Of a stretch of DNA of 64,000 bases, positions 33,594-43,104 are shown one piece after another (the first letter of the stretch is position 1; each line of letters begins with the position of its first letter). The notes below the pieces were generated by a model. That model was not told where the DNA came from, made no database searches, and worked only from the letters and a program-made list of their open reading frames with translations. Origin of the DNA: Roseomonas sp. (GTDB taxonomy: Bacteria > Pseudomonadota > Alphaproteobacteria > Acetobacterales > Acetobacteraceae); NCBI GenBank assembly GCA_031180725.1, contig JAPSLO010000010.1:62001-126000 (forward strand), in the 5' to 3' direction. Position numbers and translations under genes: made by a program.

Positions 33594-34022
33594 TCACGGG
33601 CTCAAAGAGCGGCGGTCCGATAGGACCGAAGTCCTTATCCTGCACTCTCGCGCGCTGGCTTGTCCAGGGGCGCCTGTGTCCCCTGCCCGCAGCACCCTGG
33701 CTCCGGCGGCGAGATGCGGCAGTGCGCTGCCGTGCCGCGCGGCAAAGGCCGCCGCGAAGGCCGCGCGTTCCTCCGACTCGCAGAGGTCCAGCCAGCGCAG
33801 CACGCGGCGCTCGGCCCGCGCCCCGCTGGCGGTGCGGCGCCGCTCGGCGCGCCACATCACCAACGCATTCACTGCCCAGACATCATAGGCATGCTGCTGC
33901 AGGCGCCGGCGGATGGCGGCGGGCAGCGCCTCATAAGCTGCCCAGTCATCGCCGGGAAAGCGGCGCCAGATGCGCGCGCGTTCGGTGACGTCGTTATGGG
34001 CCGGACCGGCGCCCGCGCACAC
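33594..34022 (-). CDS. DUF6525 family protein
   Basis: Predicted 142 residues. The core IWRRFPGDDWAAYEALPAAI followed by HAYDVWAVNALVMWR matches the DUF6525 family found in alphaproteobacteria, whose function is unknown. No ATG is available; GTG 34022 is placed after a TGAGG ribosome site and starts 5 bases after the outer-membrane barrel stop. It is therefore probably the third gene of the znuA operon. The last 40 residues are Arg-rich and may lie outside the domain. Confidence 0.62.
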   Translation of the reverse strand: MCAGAGPAHNDVTERARIWRRFPGDDWAAYEALPAAIRRRLQQHAYDVWAVNALVMWRAERRRTASGARAERRVLRWLDLCESEERAAFAAAFAARHGSALPHLAAGARVLRAGDTGAPGQASARECRIRTSVLSDRRSLSP

Positions 34023-34027
34023 CGGCC

Positions 34028-35254
34028 TCAGAACTCCAGCCGGTAGCGCAGCACGCCGACCACCGCGTTGGAGGAGCCACGGCCGCCTTCCTCCCGCGCA
34101 TAGCGGGCGAACTGGTAGCCGAGATCGGCGCCGAAGCCCCAGCCGATCTCGCGGCCGACCGAGACCTCCACATAGTTCTCCGTCGGGGTGGCGCTCAACG
34201 CGTTCTTCCGCTGGTCGCGCTGCCAAGCGAGCGTGCCGCGCCAGGGGCCCCAGACGGTGCGGGCACCAAGCGTGGTGAAGCGGCGCCGTTCGGAGACCGC
34301 GACCTCGGCGGTTTCCAGGATGGGTTCGCCCGCCTCGTCCAGGCCGATCTCGGTCTCCACCTCGGTGCGCGGGCGGCCGCCGGCGTTGCGGAATTCCACG
34401 GCCTCCGCGAAGAAGAGGGTGCGGAGCTCCGGTGTCCAGCGCGCCTCGTAGCGCAGGCCGGCGGCATAGCCCCATTCGCGGCTGGCCCCGTCCTGCCCCG
34501 CGCCGCGCGACATCACCGCCAGGTGGTAGGAGAAGTTCGGCAGCCAGCCGAAGCCGTCACCGTCCAGCGCGATGGCGAAGTTGTCCAGCCGGCCGGTATT
34601 GCCGGGCCCGCCCTGCTGGCGCGTGTTGCGTTCAAAGCGCTCATAGCCTTCCACGCAGCAGCGGCGACGGGTGATCAGCGTGTTGGACAGGAAGCTGGTG
34701 TCCAGCGTGAAGACCGCGGCGGAGAGGTCGTGCTCACCGAGGACGGGGTCGGATAGGAAGGTCCAGCTTCCGCCGAAGCCGAGCGATTCGCCGGCCATGT
34801 AGGTCTCATGCGCGCGGATCGCGGTCAGCACGCCGGGAAAGTCGTGATGGCCGCGGCCGAAGGGCGCGGTGAACTTGCCGGCGTAGAGCGCCAATGTCTC
34901 GGCCGGCCGCCAATCGGCGAAGAGCGCTTCCAGCGAGGCGCCCTGGCGACGGAAGCCGATGGTGCCGCCATTCGGTTCGCCCTCCCCGACTGGTTCGACA
35001 TGGATCACCGACTGGATGGAGAAGTTCGGCGTGAAGTGCAGGCCATTGGCGATCTCGCCGAACAGGAAGCCCTGCGTGCCATCGCGGCGGCCCTCGCCGG
35101 AATGCCAGGTGCCGATGCCGTAGAAGCCCATATCCACCTCGCCCACCAACTGCGGATAGGCGCCGGGCGCGGCGGGCGTCTGGGCGAAGGCGGGCGCGGC
35201 GGCGAGCAGCGCGGCGGCCAGGAACGGGGCGGCCAGGACGCGGAAGGCGCGCAT
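34028..35254 (-). CDS. Outer-membrane beta-barrel protein coupled to znuA
   Basis: A 408-residue protein with a signal peptide (RVLAAPFLAAALLAAAPAFAQ) and alternating strand pattern ending in RYRLEF, a terminal Phe that fits the BAM recognition signal. Porin-like features include the LYAGKFTAPFGRGHHDFPG segment. A CC pair (RRRCCVEGYERF) is unusual in a barrel. Its ATG overlaps the znuA stop (TGATG), so it is made together with the zinc-binding protein and placed under the same Zur-like site. A role in zinc passage across the outer membrane is inferred; the protein does not look like a TonB receptor (no plug domain). Confidence 0.72.
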   Translation of the reverse strand: MRAFRVLAAPFLAAALLAAAPAFAQTPAAPGAYPQLVGEVDMGFYGIGTWHSGEGRRDGTQGFLFGEIANGLHFTPNFSIQSVIHVEPVGEGEPNGGTIGFRRQGASLEALFADWRPAETLALYAGKFTAPFGRGHHDFPGVLTAIRAHETYMAGESLGFGGSWTFLSDPVLGEHDLSAAVFTLDTSFLSNTLITRRRCCVEGYERFERNTRQQGGPGNTGRLDNFAIALDGDGFGWLPNFSYHLAVMSRGAGQDGASREWGYAAGLRYEARWTPELRTLFFAEAVEFRNAGGRPRTEVETEIGLDEAGEPILETAEVAVSERRRFTTLGARTVWGPWRGTLAWQRDQRKNALSATPTENYVEVSVGREIGWGFGADLGYQFARYAREEGGRGSSNAVVGVLRYRLEF

Positions 35255-36213
35255 CAGGCAGCCCCCTTCATCGCCGGCACCAGCAGGCCGACATTGTGGC
35301 GGAACATCGCCTCGTAGGTCGGGGCGGGGCCGTCCGGCGGGCTCAGCGCATCGGCATAGAGCCTTCCGCCCACCGTCACGCCGGCTTCCCGCGCCAGGCG
35401 CTGCAAGGTGGCGGGATTGGCCATGTTTTCCAGGAAGACCGCGGTGATACCCTCGGCGCGGATTTGGCGGATCAGCCGCGCAACCTCGGCGGCGGAGGGC
35501 TCGACCTCGGTCGAGACACCCTGCGGCGCCAGGAATTCCACGCCGTACGCGGCACCGAAGTAGCTGAAGGCATCGTGGCTGGTGACAACACGGCGACGGG
35601 CCGCCGGCACAGCGGCGATCTGCGCGCGCACCCAGCCATCCAGCGCGGCAAGCCGCGCCGCATAGGCATCCGCATTGCGGCGGAAGGTCTCGGCGCCGGC
35701 GGGATCTGCGGCGGAGAGGCCGGCCGCGATGTTGCGCAGATAGACAGGCGCCAAGCGCAGATCCTGCCAGGCATGCGGGTCCGCCACCGTGCGCGGGCTG
35801 AGGCGGTGCTGTTCGCGCCGCTGCGCGCCGCCGCCATGGCCGTGCCCGTGGTCATGCGCATGGCCTTCCATTGTACGGGGCGTGATGCCCTCGGTCGCCG
35901 TCACCACTTGCCCGCGCGGGGCGGCCGCGCGCAGCAGGCGGTCCAGCCAGGACTCGAAGCCCAGCCCGTTGCGTAGCACCAGCGCCGCGCCGCGCAGCGC
36001 CTCGGCGTCCGACGGGCGGGGCTGGAAGCTGTGCGCATCGACTTCCGGGCCGGCGATGACCCGCAGCGTGACGCGGTCCCCGGCGATCTCGCGCGTCATG
36101 TTGCCCAGGATGCTGAAGGAGGCGACGACCAGCGGGCGGGCAGACTGGGCCCGAGCCGGGGCGGACAGGGGAAGAGAGGCGGCGGCGAGCGCCAGGAGGC
36201 GACGGCGATGCAT
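35254..36213 (-). CDS. znuA: Zinc ABC transporter substrate-binding protein
   Basis: A 319-residue cluster A-I metal-binding protein. It has a signal peptide, then VVASFSILGNMTREIAGDRV, DAHSFQPRPSD with the first metal His, a His/Gly-rich loop (HAHDHGHGHGGG, about residues 118-129), PHAWQDL, TSHDAFSYFGAAYG and VFLENMANP. The His-rich loop is typical of zinc rather than manganese binding. It lies 26 kb from the cognate ATPase/permease pair (8174-9833) but shares the Zur-like 12-mer. It is first in a unit with the outer-membrane barrel and DUF6525 genes. Confidence 0.9.
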   Translation of the reverse strand: MHRRRLLALAAASLPLSAPARAQSARPLVVASFSILGNMTREIAGDRVTLRVIAGPEVDAHSFQPRPSDAEALRGAALVLRNGLGFESWLDRLLRAAAPRGQVVTATEGITPRTMEGHAHDHGHGHGGGAQRREQHRLSPRTVADPHAWQDLRLAPVYLRNIAAGLSAADPAGAETFRRNADAYAARLAALDGWVRAQIAAVPAARRRVVTSHDAFSYFGAAYGVEFLAPQGVSTEVEPSAAEVARLIRQIRAEGITAVFLENMANPATLQRLAREAGVTVGGRLYADALSPPDGPAPTYEAMFRHNVGLLVPAMKGAA

Positions 36214-36227
36214 GATGAGCTAGTCCA

Positions 36228-36246
36228 CAACGTTATAACATAACGT
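36228..36246. promoter_or_regulatory. Predicted Zur box of the znuA operon
   Basis: ACGTTAT-AAC-ATAACGT (36230-36246), a perfect 7-base inverted repeat ending 16 bases upstream of the znuA ATG. It agrees with the proteobacterial Zur consensus and shares CAACGTTATAAC (36228-36239) with the zinc ABC operon at 9.96 kb. The divergent serine hydrolase gene starts 92 bases beyond it. Confidence 0.75.
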
Positions 36247-36338
36247 ATCCTGCCCAACATCATGGCGCAAGCGGGGGTGGGGTTTTCCGGGGCCAGGGAA
36301 GTCGCAAGGCTGGCGCGAAGCCGTACGGGTCGAATGCC

Positions 36339-37235
36339 ATGGTCGAGAGCTACAGCGCCGTCGTCGGCGCCGACGGAAAACCTGAGGCGGGCGCTTCGGC
36401 CGCCATCGTACCGTGGTGGAGCTTCACCAAGACGCTGATCGCCGCCTGCGCGCTCCGCCTCGCCCAGGAGGATCGCCTCGCGCTCGACCGGCCACTTGCC
36501 CCCGCGCCCTACACGCTGCGCGAGCTGCTCCAGCACCGCGCCGGGGTCGGCAACTACGGAGGCATGGCGGCCTATCACGAAGCCGTCGCAGGAGGCGATG
36601 AGCCCTGGTCCGACCACGAGGTTTTCGCGCGCATCCCGCCGGACGCCCTTCTGTTCCCGCCGGGCGCGGGCTGGGCCTATTCGAATGTGGGTTATCTGCT
36701 GGTACGCCGCCTGATCGAGACGGTCTGCGGAAGTGACCTGAAGGCGGCCTTGCGCAGCCTTGTCCTGGATCCGCTCGGGCTTCCGGCGTCCAGGCTGGCC
36801 GAGTCACGCGAGGACATGCGCGCGACCGCGTTCCCTGGCGGGCAGAACTACGATCCAGGCTGGGTCTTTCATGGCGTGGTGGTCGGTCCTGTCACCGAGG
36901 CGGCGCTGGCGCTGCATCGGCTCCTGACAGGTGACCTCCTCACATCCGCCTCGCGCGCCGCGCTTCTCGACCGCCACGCCATTGGCGGAGCGATCGATGG
37001 ACGGCCATGGCAGACGGTCGCCTACGGCCTTGGCATAGCGATGGGCGCGATGCATGGCCCAGGCATGGCGGCGCCCCTGGAGGTTGTCGGGCATTCGGCC
37101 GCCGGGCCGGGCAGCGTCGGCGCGGTCTATCACAGGTCCGACGCAGGCCGATGCCGCACCGCAGCCGTATTCGCCGCCGGGTCGGCGGAAGGTGTGGCAG
37201 AGGGCGAGGCGCTCCGGCTTCTCACCCGGGCCTGA
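36339..37235 (+). CDS. Serine hydrolase of the beta-lactamase/DD-peptidase (class C) superfamily
   Basis: A 298-residue protein with the S-x-x-K motif in WWSFTKT (Ser28, Lys31), Y-S-N in GWAYSNVGYLL (near 113), and a late VGHSAAGPGS in the place of the KTG-like motif. There is no signal peptide, so it is probably cytoplasmic and acts on esters or peptides rather than on antibiotics. It diverges from znuA. Confidence 0.8.
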   Translation: MVESYSAVVGADGKPEAGASAAIVPWWSFTKTLIAACALRLAQEDRLALDRPLAPAPYTLRELLQHRAGVGNYGGMAAYHEAVAGGDEPWSDHEVFARIPPDALLFPPGAGWAYSNVGYLLVRRLIETVCGSDLKAALRSLVLDPLGLPASRLAESREDMRATAFPGGQNYDPGWVFHGVVVGPVTEAALALHRLLTGDLLTSASRAALLDRHAIGGAIDGRPWQTVAYGLGIAMGAMHGPGMAAPLEVVGHSAAGPGSVGAVYHRSDAGRCRTAAVFAAGSAEGVAEGEALRLLTRA

Positions 37236-37310
37236 TCGCCACTCGGCGGCGCTTGAGAATGGGGTCCAGGAGGCCGCGACCAACTCGCAGACCGGGTCAG
37301 GCGGCGCCGG

Positions 37311-39002
37311 TCACGCTGCCGGCAGCCGCACGATGAAGCGGGCGCCGAGGATCTTGCCCCCAGCGTCGCGCCGGTTTTCCGCGCTGATGCGGCCCCGCAG
37401 CCCTTCCACGATCTGCTTCGAGATGGAAAGCCCAAGGCCCGAATGCTGGCCGAAACGCTCGCCATGCGGGCGTTCGGAGTAGAAGCGGTCGAAGATGCTT
37501 TCCAGCTTGGCTTCGGGGATGCCGGGGCCTTCGTCCTCGATGGTGAATTCCACCACCGCGCCCAGTGGCCGCGCCCGCACCCAGACCTTGCCCTTCGGCG
37601 GGCTGAAGGAGACGGCATTGCCGATTAGGTTGCGGAACACCTGCACCAGCCGCCCTTCCACGCCGCGCACGATCAGGCTGCCGCCGGGCGTTTCCAGCTC
37701 CACACTCGGGTCGTCATCTTCCCGCGTCGCGGCGTGGAGTTCGGCGAGCGCCGAAAGGATGGGCGCGACATCCACGGGCTGCGCCACGGTGCGCGAGAGC
37801 TCGGCATCCACCTTCGAGCTGTCGGAGATGTCGTTGATCAGCCGGTCCATCCGCACCGCGTCGTCGGAGATGATCTGCAGCAGGCGCTTCTGCTTGGTGG
37901 TGTCCTCGATGCGGCGCAGCGTTTCGATCGCGCTGCGCACGGAAGTCAGCGGGTTGCGCAGTTCGTGTGCGACATCGGCGGCGAAGCGTTCGTTGGCGTC
38001 GATGCGGGCCCAGAGCGCGCGCGCCGCGGTCTGCAGGTCACGCGCCAGCACGCCGATCTCGTCATTCCGCGCCAGCAGGGCCTGCGGCACGCTGCCGGCG
38101 CGGCCCTTGCCTTCGCGCATCTCAGCGGCGCTATGGGCCAGTTGCAGGATCGGCGTGGCCAGGGTGCGCGCCAGATAGAAGCTGGCCAGCACCGTCAGCA
38201 CCAGGGCCAGGCCGAACAGCGCGAGGACGGACACGCGGATTTCCAGCAGGCGCTGATCCACCTCGCGCGCCTCGCGCGTCAGCAGGACGATGCCAACGGT
38301 GGCTGCGCCGCGGCGAGCGGGTTCGGCCACCGAGACCAGCAGCCGGCCCTCCGCGGTGCGGCGGATATAGGGGCGCACCCCGCCTTCCAGGGCGATGCGC
38401 AGTTCCTCCCGCCGGTCGCCGGCGCCCTGGTTGCCCTGCGTGCCGCCGAATTCCGGCTGCCAGTCGAAGCTTGGCGCATCCGGGTTCACATCCACGCTGA
38501 CCCCCTGGGGCGAGCCGCGCGGCAGGAACGACAGGATGCGGTCGTAGAGCCCGGCGATGGTGCCGGCGAAGGCGCCGCGGGGTTCGGGCGGGGGCAGCGG
38601 CTCCGTCACGATGGCGCCGCCGGGGCCTTCCCGCAGGCGGCTGTCGGCCACCAGCAGGCCGGTGGTGTCGTAGAGCCGCGCCTGGGTGTTCGGCGATGGC
38701 TCCACTAGGCGGCGCAGCAGCGGGCGGGCGGCTTCGGGCACCAGAATGGTGCGGTCGTCCCGGATGCGGGTGGCGGCCTCGGCCACGCCATTGGCGTAGA
38801 TGCGGGCCTGGGTGCGCAGCGCTTCGACCTCGGCGGCCAGCAACCCGTTCTGGTACTGGTCGAGATAGAGCAGCGCCGCCGCCAGCAGGGCGGGCGGCAG
38901 GGCGTTGAGCAGCAGGATCCGCCGCAGCAGCGGCGAGATCCAGCGCCGCCGGTGCGTCTCCGTGCGGACTTCCGTAAGCGGCGCGCCGCTGGCATCGGGC
39001 AT
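37311..39002 (-). CDS. chvG: ChvG/ExoS-type membrane sensor histidine kinase
   Basis: A 563-residue kinase. TM1 is near 28-46, followed by a periplasmic stalk and sensor region. TM2 is near 250-272, then HAMP. The phosphoacceptor is in FAADVAHELRNPLTSVRS, the N-box in NLIGNAVSF, and G-boxes are DEGPGIPE and HSGLGLSISKQIV. The phrase EPRGAFAGTIAGLYDRILSFLP is characteristic of ChvG stimulus-sensing proteins. In rhizobia it senses acid and envelope stress with ChvI and the periplasmic inhibitor ExoR. Here ChvI lies 2.6 kb away with an acyl-CoA ligase and two lipoprotein genes in between. The hprK/PTS genes that often follow are absent. Confidence 0.88.
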   Translation of the reverse strand: MPDASGAPLTEVRTETHRRRWISPLLRRILLLNALPPALLAAALLYLDQYQNGLLAAEVEALRTQARIYANGVAEAATRIRDDRTILVPEAARPLLRRLVEPSPNTQARLYDTTGLLVADSRLREGPGGAIVTEPLPPPEPRGAFAGTIAGLYDRILSFLPRGSPQGVSVDVNPDAPSFDWQPEFGGTQGNQGAGDRREELRIALEGGVRPYIRRTAEGRLLVSVAEPARRGAATVGIVLLTREAREVDQRLLEIRVSVLALFGLALVLTVLASFYLARTLATPILQLAHSAAEMREGKGRAGSVPQALLARNDEIGVLARDLQTAARALWARIDANERFAADVAHELRNPLTSVRSAIETLRRIEDTTKQKRLLQIISDDAVRMDRLINDISDSSKVDAELSRTVAQPVDVAPILSALAELHAATREDDDPSVELETPGGSLIVRGVEGRLVQVFRNLIGNAVSFSPPKGKVWVRARPLGAVVEFTIEDEGPGIPEAKLESIFDRFYSERPHGERFGQHSGLGLSISKQIVEGLRGRISAENRRDAGGKILGARFIVRLPAA

Positions 39003-39104
39003 GGCACCAAGCTAGCGCAGCCGCGGCCTTCGGACCACGGGCTTGCCGAAGCGGCGCGGGCCGCCAAGGATGATGGGCAAGAACGAGGTGAAGGGGAGGT
39101 GTCC

Positions 39105-40724
39105 ATGCTCGGCCTGATGCAGGACTGGCCGCTGCTGACCCATCGGGTGATCGACCATGCCGCGCGCCACCATGGCGGGCGCGAGGTGCTGAGCCGCAGC
39201 GTGGAAGGCCCGCTGCATCGTTCCAGCTATGCCGAGGTCCGGCACCGCGCGCTGCGACTGGCCCAGCGCCTGGCACGGGATGGCGTGCGACTGGGCGACC
39301 GGGTGGCCACCATGGCCTGGAATACCTGGCGCCACCTGGAGGCCTGGTACGGCATCACCGGCATCGGCGCCGTCTACCACACGCTGAACCCACGGCTTTT
39401 CCCGGAGCAGATCGCCTGGATCCTGAACCATGCGGAAAGCCGGATGATGCTGGCGGACCTGACCTTCGTGCCGCTGCTGGAGCAACTGGCGCCGAAGCTG
39501 CCGCATATCACGCGCTATGTGATCCTGACCGATGCGGCACATATGCCGGCCACCAGCCTGCCGGGCGCGGTGGATTACGAATCCTTCCTGGCCGAGGCCG
39601 ATGGCGACTTTGCCTGGTCCGAGTTCGACGAGAACACGGCGGCCGGGCTCTGCTATACCTCCGGCACCACGGGCGAGCCGAAGGGCGTGCTGTATTCGCA
39701 CCGTTCCAACGTGCTGCATGCCATGGCCTGTTCCCTGCCGGATGTTTTCGGGCTGGCGGCGATGGATCGGGTGATGCCGGTGGTGCCGCTGTTCCATGCG
39801 AATGGCTGGTCCCTGCCCTTCTCCGCCCCACTCTCTGGCGCGGCGCTGGTGATGCCGGGACCGAAGCTGGACGGACCTTCGGTGCATGCCCTGCTGGAGG
39901 AAGGCCGTGTGACCTTCACCGCTGCCGTGCCGACCGTGTGGCTCGCCCTGCTGCAGCACCTGGAAGCGACGGGGGCGGCGCTGACGACGCTGAAGCGGGT
40001 GGCGATCGGCGGCAGCGCCTGCCCGCCGCGGCTGATCGAAGCCTTCACGCAGCGGGGGGTGCGCGTGGTGCATGCCTGGGGCATGACGGAGATGTCGCCG
40101 GTTGGCACCGTCTGCTCCATGAAGCCGGAGACGGCGGGGCTGTCGCCGCAGGGCCAGCTGGAACTGCAGGCGAAGCAGGGCTGCCCGCCCTTCACCGTGG
40201 ATATGCGAATTGTCGGCGATGACGGGCAGGAGAAGCCCTGGGACGGTTCGACCTTCGGCAATCTCCAGGTGCGCGGCCCCACAGTGACGCGCGGCTACTT
40301 CAAGACCGGCAAGTCCGCGCTGACCGAGGATGGCTGGTTCGAGACGGGGGATGTCGCGACCATCGACGCGCATGGCTACATGCACGTCACCGACCGCACC
40401 AAGGATGTCATCAAATCCGGCGGCGAGTGGATCAGCTCGATCGAGCTGGAGAATCTGGCGGTGGGCCACCCGGATGTCGCGGAAGCGGCGGTGGTGGCGG
40501 CGCGGCATCCGAAATGGGACGAACGGCCGCTGTTGATCCTGGTGCCGAAGCAGGGCCGCACGATCGAGAAGCAGTCGGTGCTGGACCACATCGCGCCGCA
40601 TGTCGCGAAATGGTGGCTGCCGGATGACGTGGTGGTGGTGGAAGAGATCCCGCACACCGCCACCGGGAAAATCCAGAAGACGAAGCTGCGGGAACAGTTC
40701 GCCGGCTATTTCGGCGCCGGCTGA
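39105..40724 (+). CDS. Medium/long-chain fatty acyl-CoA ligase (AMP-forming)
   Basis: A 539-residue ANL enzyme similar to AlkK-type ligases. Adenylation motifs are [45 protein letters not shown] and [17 protein letters not shown]; the catalytic Lys is in [11 protein letters not shown]. It activates free fatty acids for beta-oxidation. A GGGGAGG ribosome site precedes ATG 39105. It lies head-to-head with chvG and convergent with the lipoprotein genes. Confidence 0.9.
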   Translation: MLGLMQDWPLLTHRVIDHAARHHGGREVLSRSVEGPLHRSSYAEVRHRALRLAQRLARDGVRLGDRVATMAWNTWRHLEAWYGITGIGAVYHTLNPRLFPEQIAWILNHAESRMMLADLTFVPLLEQLAPKLPHITRYVILTDAAHMPATSLPGAVDYESFLAEADGDFAWSEFDENTAAGLCYTSGTTGEPKGVLYSHRSNVLHAMACSLPDVFGLAAMDRVMPVVPLFHANGWSLPFSAPLSGAALVMPGPKLDGPSVHALLEEGRVTFTAAVPTVWLALLQHLEATGAALTTLKRVAIGGSACPPRLIEAFTQRGVRVVHAWGMTEMSPVGTVCSMKPETAGLSPQGQLELQAKQGCPPFTVDMRIVGDDGQEKPWDGSTFGNLQVRGPTVTRGYFKTGKSALTEDGWFETGDVATIDAHGYMHVTDRTKDVIKSGGEWISSIELENLAVGHPDVAEAAVVAARHPKWDERPLLILVPKQGRTIEKQSVLDHIAPHVAKWWLPDDVVVVEEIPHTATGKIQKTKLREQFAGYFGAG

Positions 40725-40731
40725 CGGCAGC

Positions 40732-40762
40732 GGCCGGGCCGCGCGGCGCGCGCGGCCCGGCC
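40732..40762. terminator. Long GC hairpin, likely bidirectional terminator
   Basis: Perfect 13-base arms GGCCGGGCCGCGC (40732-40744) and GCGCGGCCCGGCC (40750-40762) around a 5-base loop. It sits in the 44-base gap between the convergent acyl-CoA ligase and lipoprotein genes. No U tract follows in either direction, as is common in very GC-rich genomes. Confidence 0.65.
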
Positions 40763-40768
40763 ATCCGT

Positions 40769-41038
40769 TCAGCGGTAACCGCGGGCCGTGGCAGCGCCGT
40801 CGCGCCGGCCATATTCATAGGCCTCGCGCTCGGCCTCGTAGCTGCCGGGCGGATAGGCGCTGGGCGCCTGTACATAGCCGCCTTGGGCATAGCCGCCTTG
40901 GGCGTAGCCGCCTTGGGCGTAGCCACCCTGTACATAGCCAGGCTGCGTGTAGCCGGCCTGGGAGTAGCCGGGATTGTCCACATAGGTGCAGGCGCCGAGC
41001 GGAAGGATCAGCGCGGCAGCCATCAGAATCTGGCGCAT
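40769..41038 (-). CDS. Small lipoprotein with GGYAQ repeats
   Basis: An 89-residue protein with a lipoprotein signal (MAAALILPLGAC, Cys as the lipid anchor at about 16). Seven five-residue units of the type G-Y-x-Q-x follow, then a charged tail with EAEREAYEYGRRDG. Tyr/Gln/Gly repeats suggest a flexible or self-associating surface element. GAGGAGG precedes ATG 41038. It lies downstream of another repeat lipoprotein and of chvI on the same strand. Family unknown. Confidence 0.7.
   Translation of the reverse strand: MRQILMAAALILPLGACTYVDNPGYSQAGYTQPGYVQGGYAQGGYAQGGYAQGGYVQAPSAYPPGSYEAEREAYEYGRRDGAATARGYR
40874..40978 (-). repeat. Seven 15-bp tandem repeats in the lipoprotein gene
   Basis: Units at 40874-40978 each encode a G-Y-x-Q-x pentapeptide. 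The three central units differ at one or two bases, while the outer ones are diverged, the usual pattern of repeat expansion from the centre by slippage. Confidence 0.85.
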
Positions 41039-41120
41039 GGGGAAGCCTCCTCTCATTCGTCGTTGCCGCAACGCGACGTGCGCGGTAGGGGTTGCGCCAC
41101 CGCGCCGGCGGGAAAGCCAG

Positions 41121-41462
41121 TCAGTTCCAGCGATCGCGGCGGTCTTCCCGCCGGTCGCGCATATCCTCGCGCCGGTCGCGATAGTCTTCCCGGCGATCGC
41201 GATAATCTTCCCGGATATCACCCGGGCCGGTGAATCGCTGGGCGTCGCGATAGTCCTCGCGCCGGTCGCGATAGTCCTCACGCCGGTCGCGCATATCCTC
41301 ACGCCGGTCGCGGATATCCTCGCGCCGGTCGCTCCACTGCGCGGGCTGCGCGGGCGAATAGCCGCGCCAGGCCGGACCGGGGCCGCGGGCATCGGCGACA
41401 TAGGTGGGGCCGCAGGCCGCCACGGGGGCGATCAGCAGCAGGGCGAGTCCTCGACGGGTCAT
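41121..41462 (-). CDS. Small lipoprotein with DRREDxR heptad repeats
   Basis: A 113-residue protein with a lipoprotein signal (ALLLIAPVAAC, Cys 17), a Pro/Gly linker, and then about nine heptads of D-R-R-E-D-x-R to the C-terminus. Such alternating charges form a long single alpha-helix or a coiled coil spanning the periplasm. An AGGAG site lies before ATG 41462. It sits between chvI and the second lipoprotein. Arg/Asp heptad proteins annotated as hypothetical occur widely; the function is unknown. Confidence 0.7.
   Translation of the reverse strand: MTRRGLALLLIAPVAACGPTYVADARGPGPAWRGYSPAQPAQWSDRREDIRDRREDMRDRREDYRDRREDYRDAQRFTGPGDIREDYRDRREDYRDRREDMRDRREDRRDRWN
41124..41330 (-). repeat. 21-bp tandem repeats encoding DRREDxR heptads
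   Basis: Four heptads, an irregular AQRFTGPGD insert, then four more. The variable residue reads I, M, Y, Y before the insert and Y, Y, M, R after it, a near mirror order, and the DNA units are close to identical. Confidence 0.8.
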
Positions 41463-41561
41463 GCATTGCTCCTTCGGCATTATCGCCGAAACAACGCCAG
41501 GGCCGCCGGGGTGGTGACGCCGGGTCGCGCTGCCTTGAGCGGCGGCGCAACGCAGCGGGGC

Positions 41562-42263
<702 letters not shown>

Positions 42264-42361
42264 GGTGTGAGACTCCTTGCACCCGGCGGCGGCGCGCCGG
42301 GTCTCTCTACTCTATGTGACGCCAGATTGTGGCAAAGACTGGTCGGACAGCCGGAGACGAT

Positions 42362-43090
42362 ATGGCGATGGATGGGCTCGGCTTCGAGGCGCGGCGGCTG
42401 ATCCGGGCCGCTGCCAGTGCCACCCTGGCCACCAGCGCGGAGGGCGCGCCCTTCGCCAGCCTGGTCACCCCGGCCACGGCCCCAGACCTCTGCCCCCTGA
42501 TGCTGCTGTCCTCCCTGTCGGAGCATACCCGCCACCTGCGGCGGGATCCCCGCTGCGCGCTCCTGTTCACCGGCCGGCCGGACGGCCCCAACCCGCAGAC
42601 CACCCCCCGGGTCACCCTCACCGGCCTGGCGGAACCGGTACCAGCGGAGGAACTGCCGGCGCTGAAGGCGCGCTGGCTGGCGCGCCATCCCTATGCCGCG
42701 CTCTATGCCGATTTCACCGATTTCGCCCTGTGGCGCCTGCGGCCGGGCGGGGCGCTGCTGGTAAGCGGCTTCGGCCGCGCCGGCCGGCTGCGTCCGGACG
42801 ATCTCCTGCCCGACCCCGCCGCGGTGGCGGCGCTGGCGGCGGCGGAAGCCGCGATCCTCGATCATGTGAACGGCGAGCACGCGGATGCCGTGGCGGCCAT
42901 CGCACAGCGTGTGCATGGTGGTGCCTCCGGCCCCTGGCGGCTGGTTGCGGTGGATGTGGATGGCTGCGACCTGGCACTGGGGGAAGTCGTCCTGCGCCAT
43001 GCCTGGCCCGCCCCGGTGGCCGATGCCGGCGGTGTGCGCGCCGGGCTGGTGGCGGCAGCGCGCGAAGCCCGCGCCGGCACTGACAGTTGA
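42362..43090 (+). CDS. HugZ-like pyridoxamine-5'-phosphate-oxidase-fold protein with DUF2470 domain
   Basis: A 242-residue two-domain protein. The N-terminal split-barrel (ATLATSAEGAPFASLVTPA) resembles flavin- or heme-binding HugZ/PNPOx proteins. The C-terminal DUF2470-like part has ILDHVNGEHADAVAAIAQ. Relatives degrade or bind heme. ATG 42362 is selected, with CCGGAG upstream, over an earlier in-frame GTG. It diverges from chvI. Confidence 0.82.
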   Translation: MAMDGLGFEARRLIRAAASATLATSAEGAPFASLVTPATAPDLCPLMLLSSLSEHTRHLRRDPRCALLFTGRPDGPNPQTTPRVTLTGLAEPVPAEELPALKARWLARHPYAALYADFTDFALWRLRPGGALLVSGFGRAGRLRPDDLLPDPAAVAALAAAEAAILDHVNGEHADAVAAIAQRVHGGASGPWRLVAVDVDGCDLALGEVVLRHAWPAPVADAGGVRAGLVAAAREARAGTDS

Positions 43091-43104
43091 ACCATCCGGG
43101 CAGA

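Noticed and set aside
36339-37235. Serine hydrolase considered as an antibiotic resistance beta-lactamase
   Set aside because: It lacks a signal peptide and a KTG motif, and fits the broader esterase/peptidase group.
40874-41330. Short tandem repeats considered as a CRISPR array
   Set aside because: Units are contiguous, in frame and coding, with no unique spacers and no cas genes.
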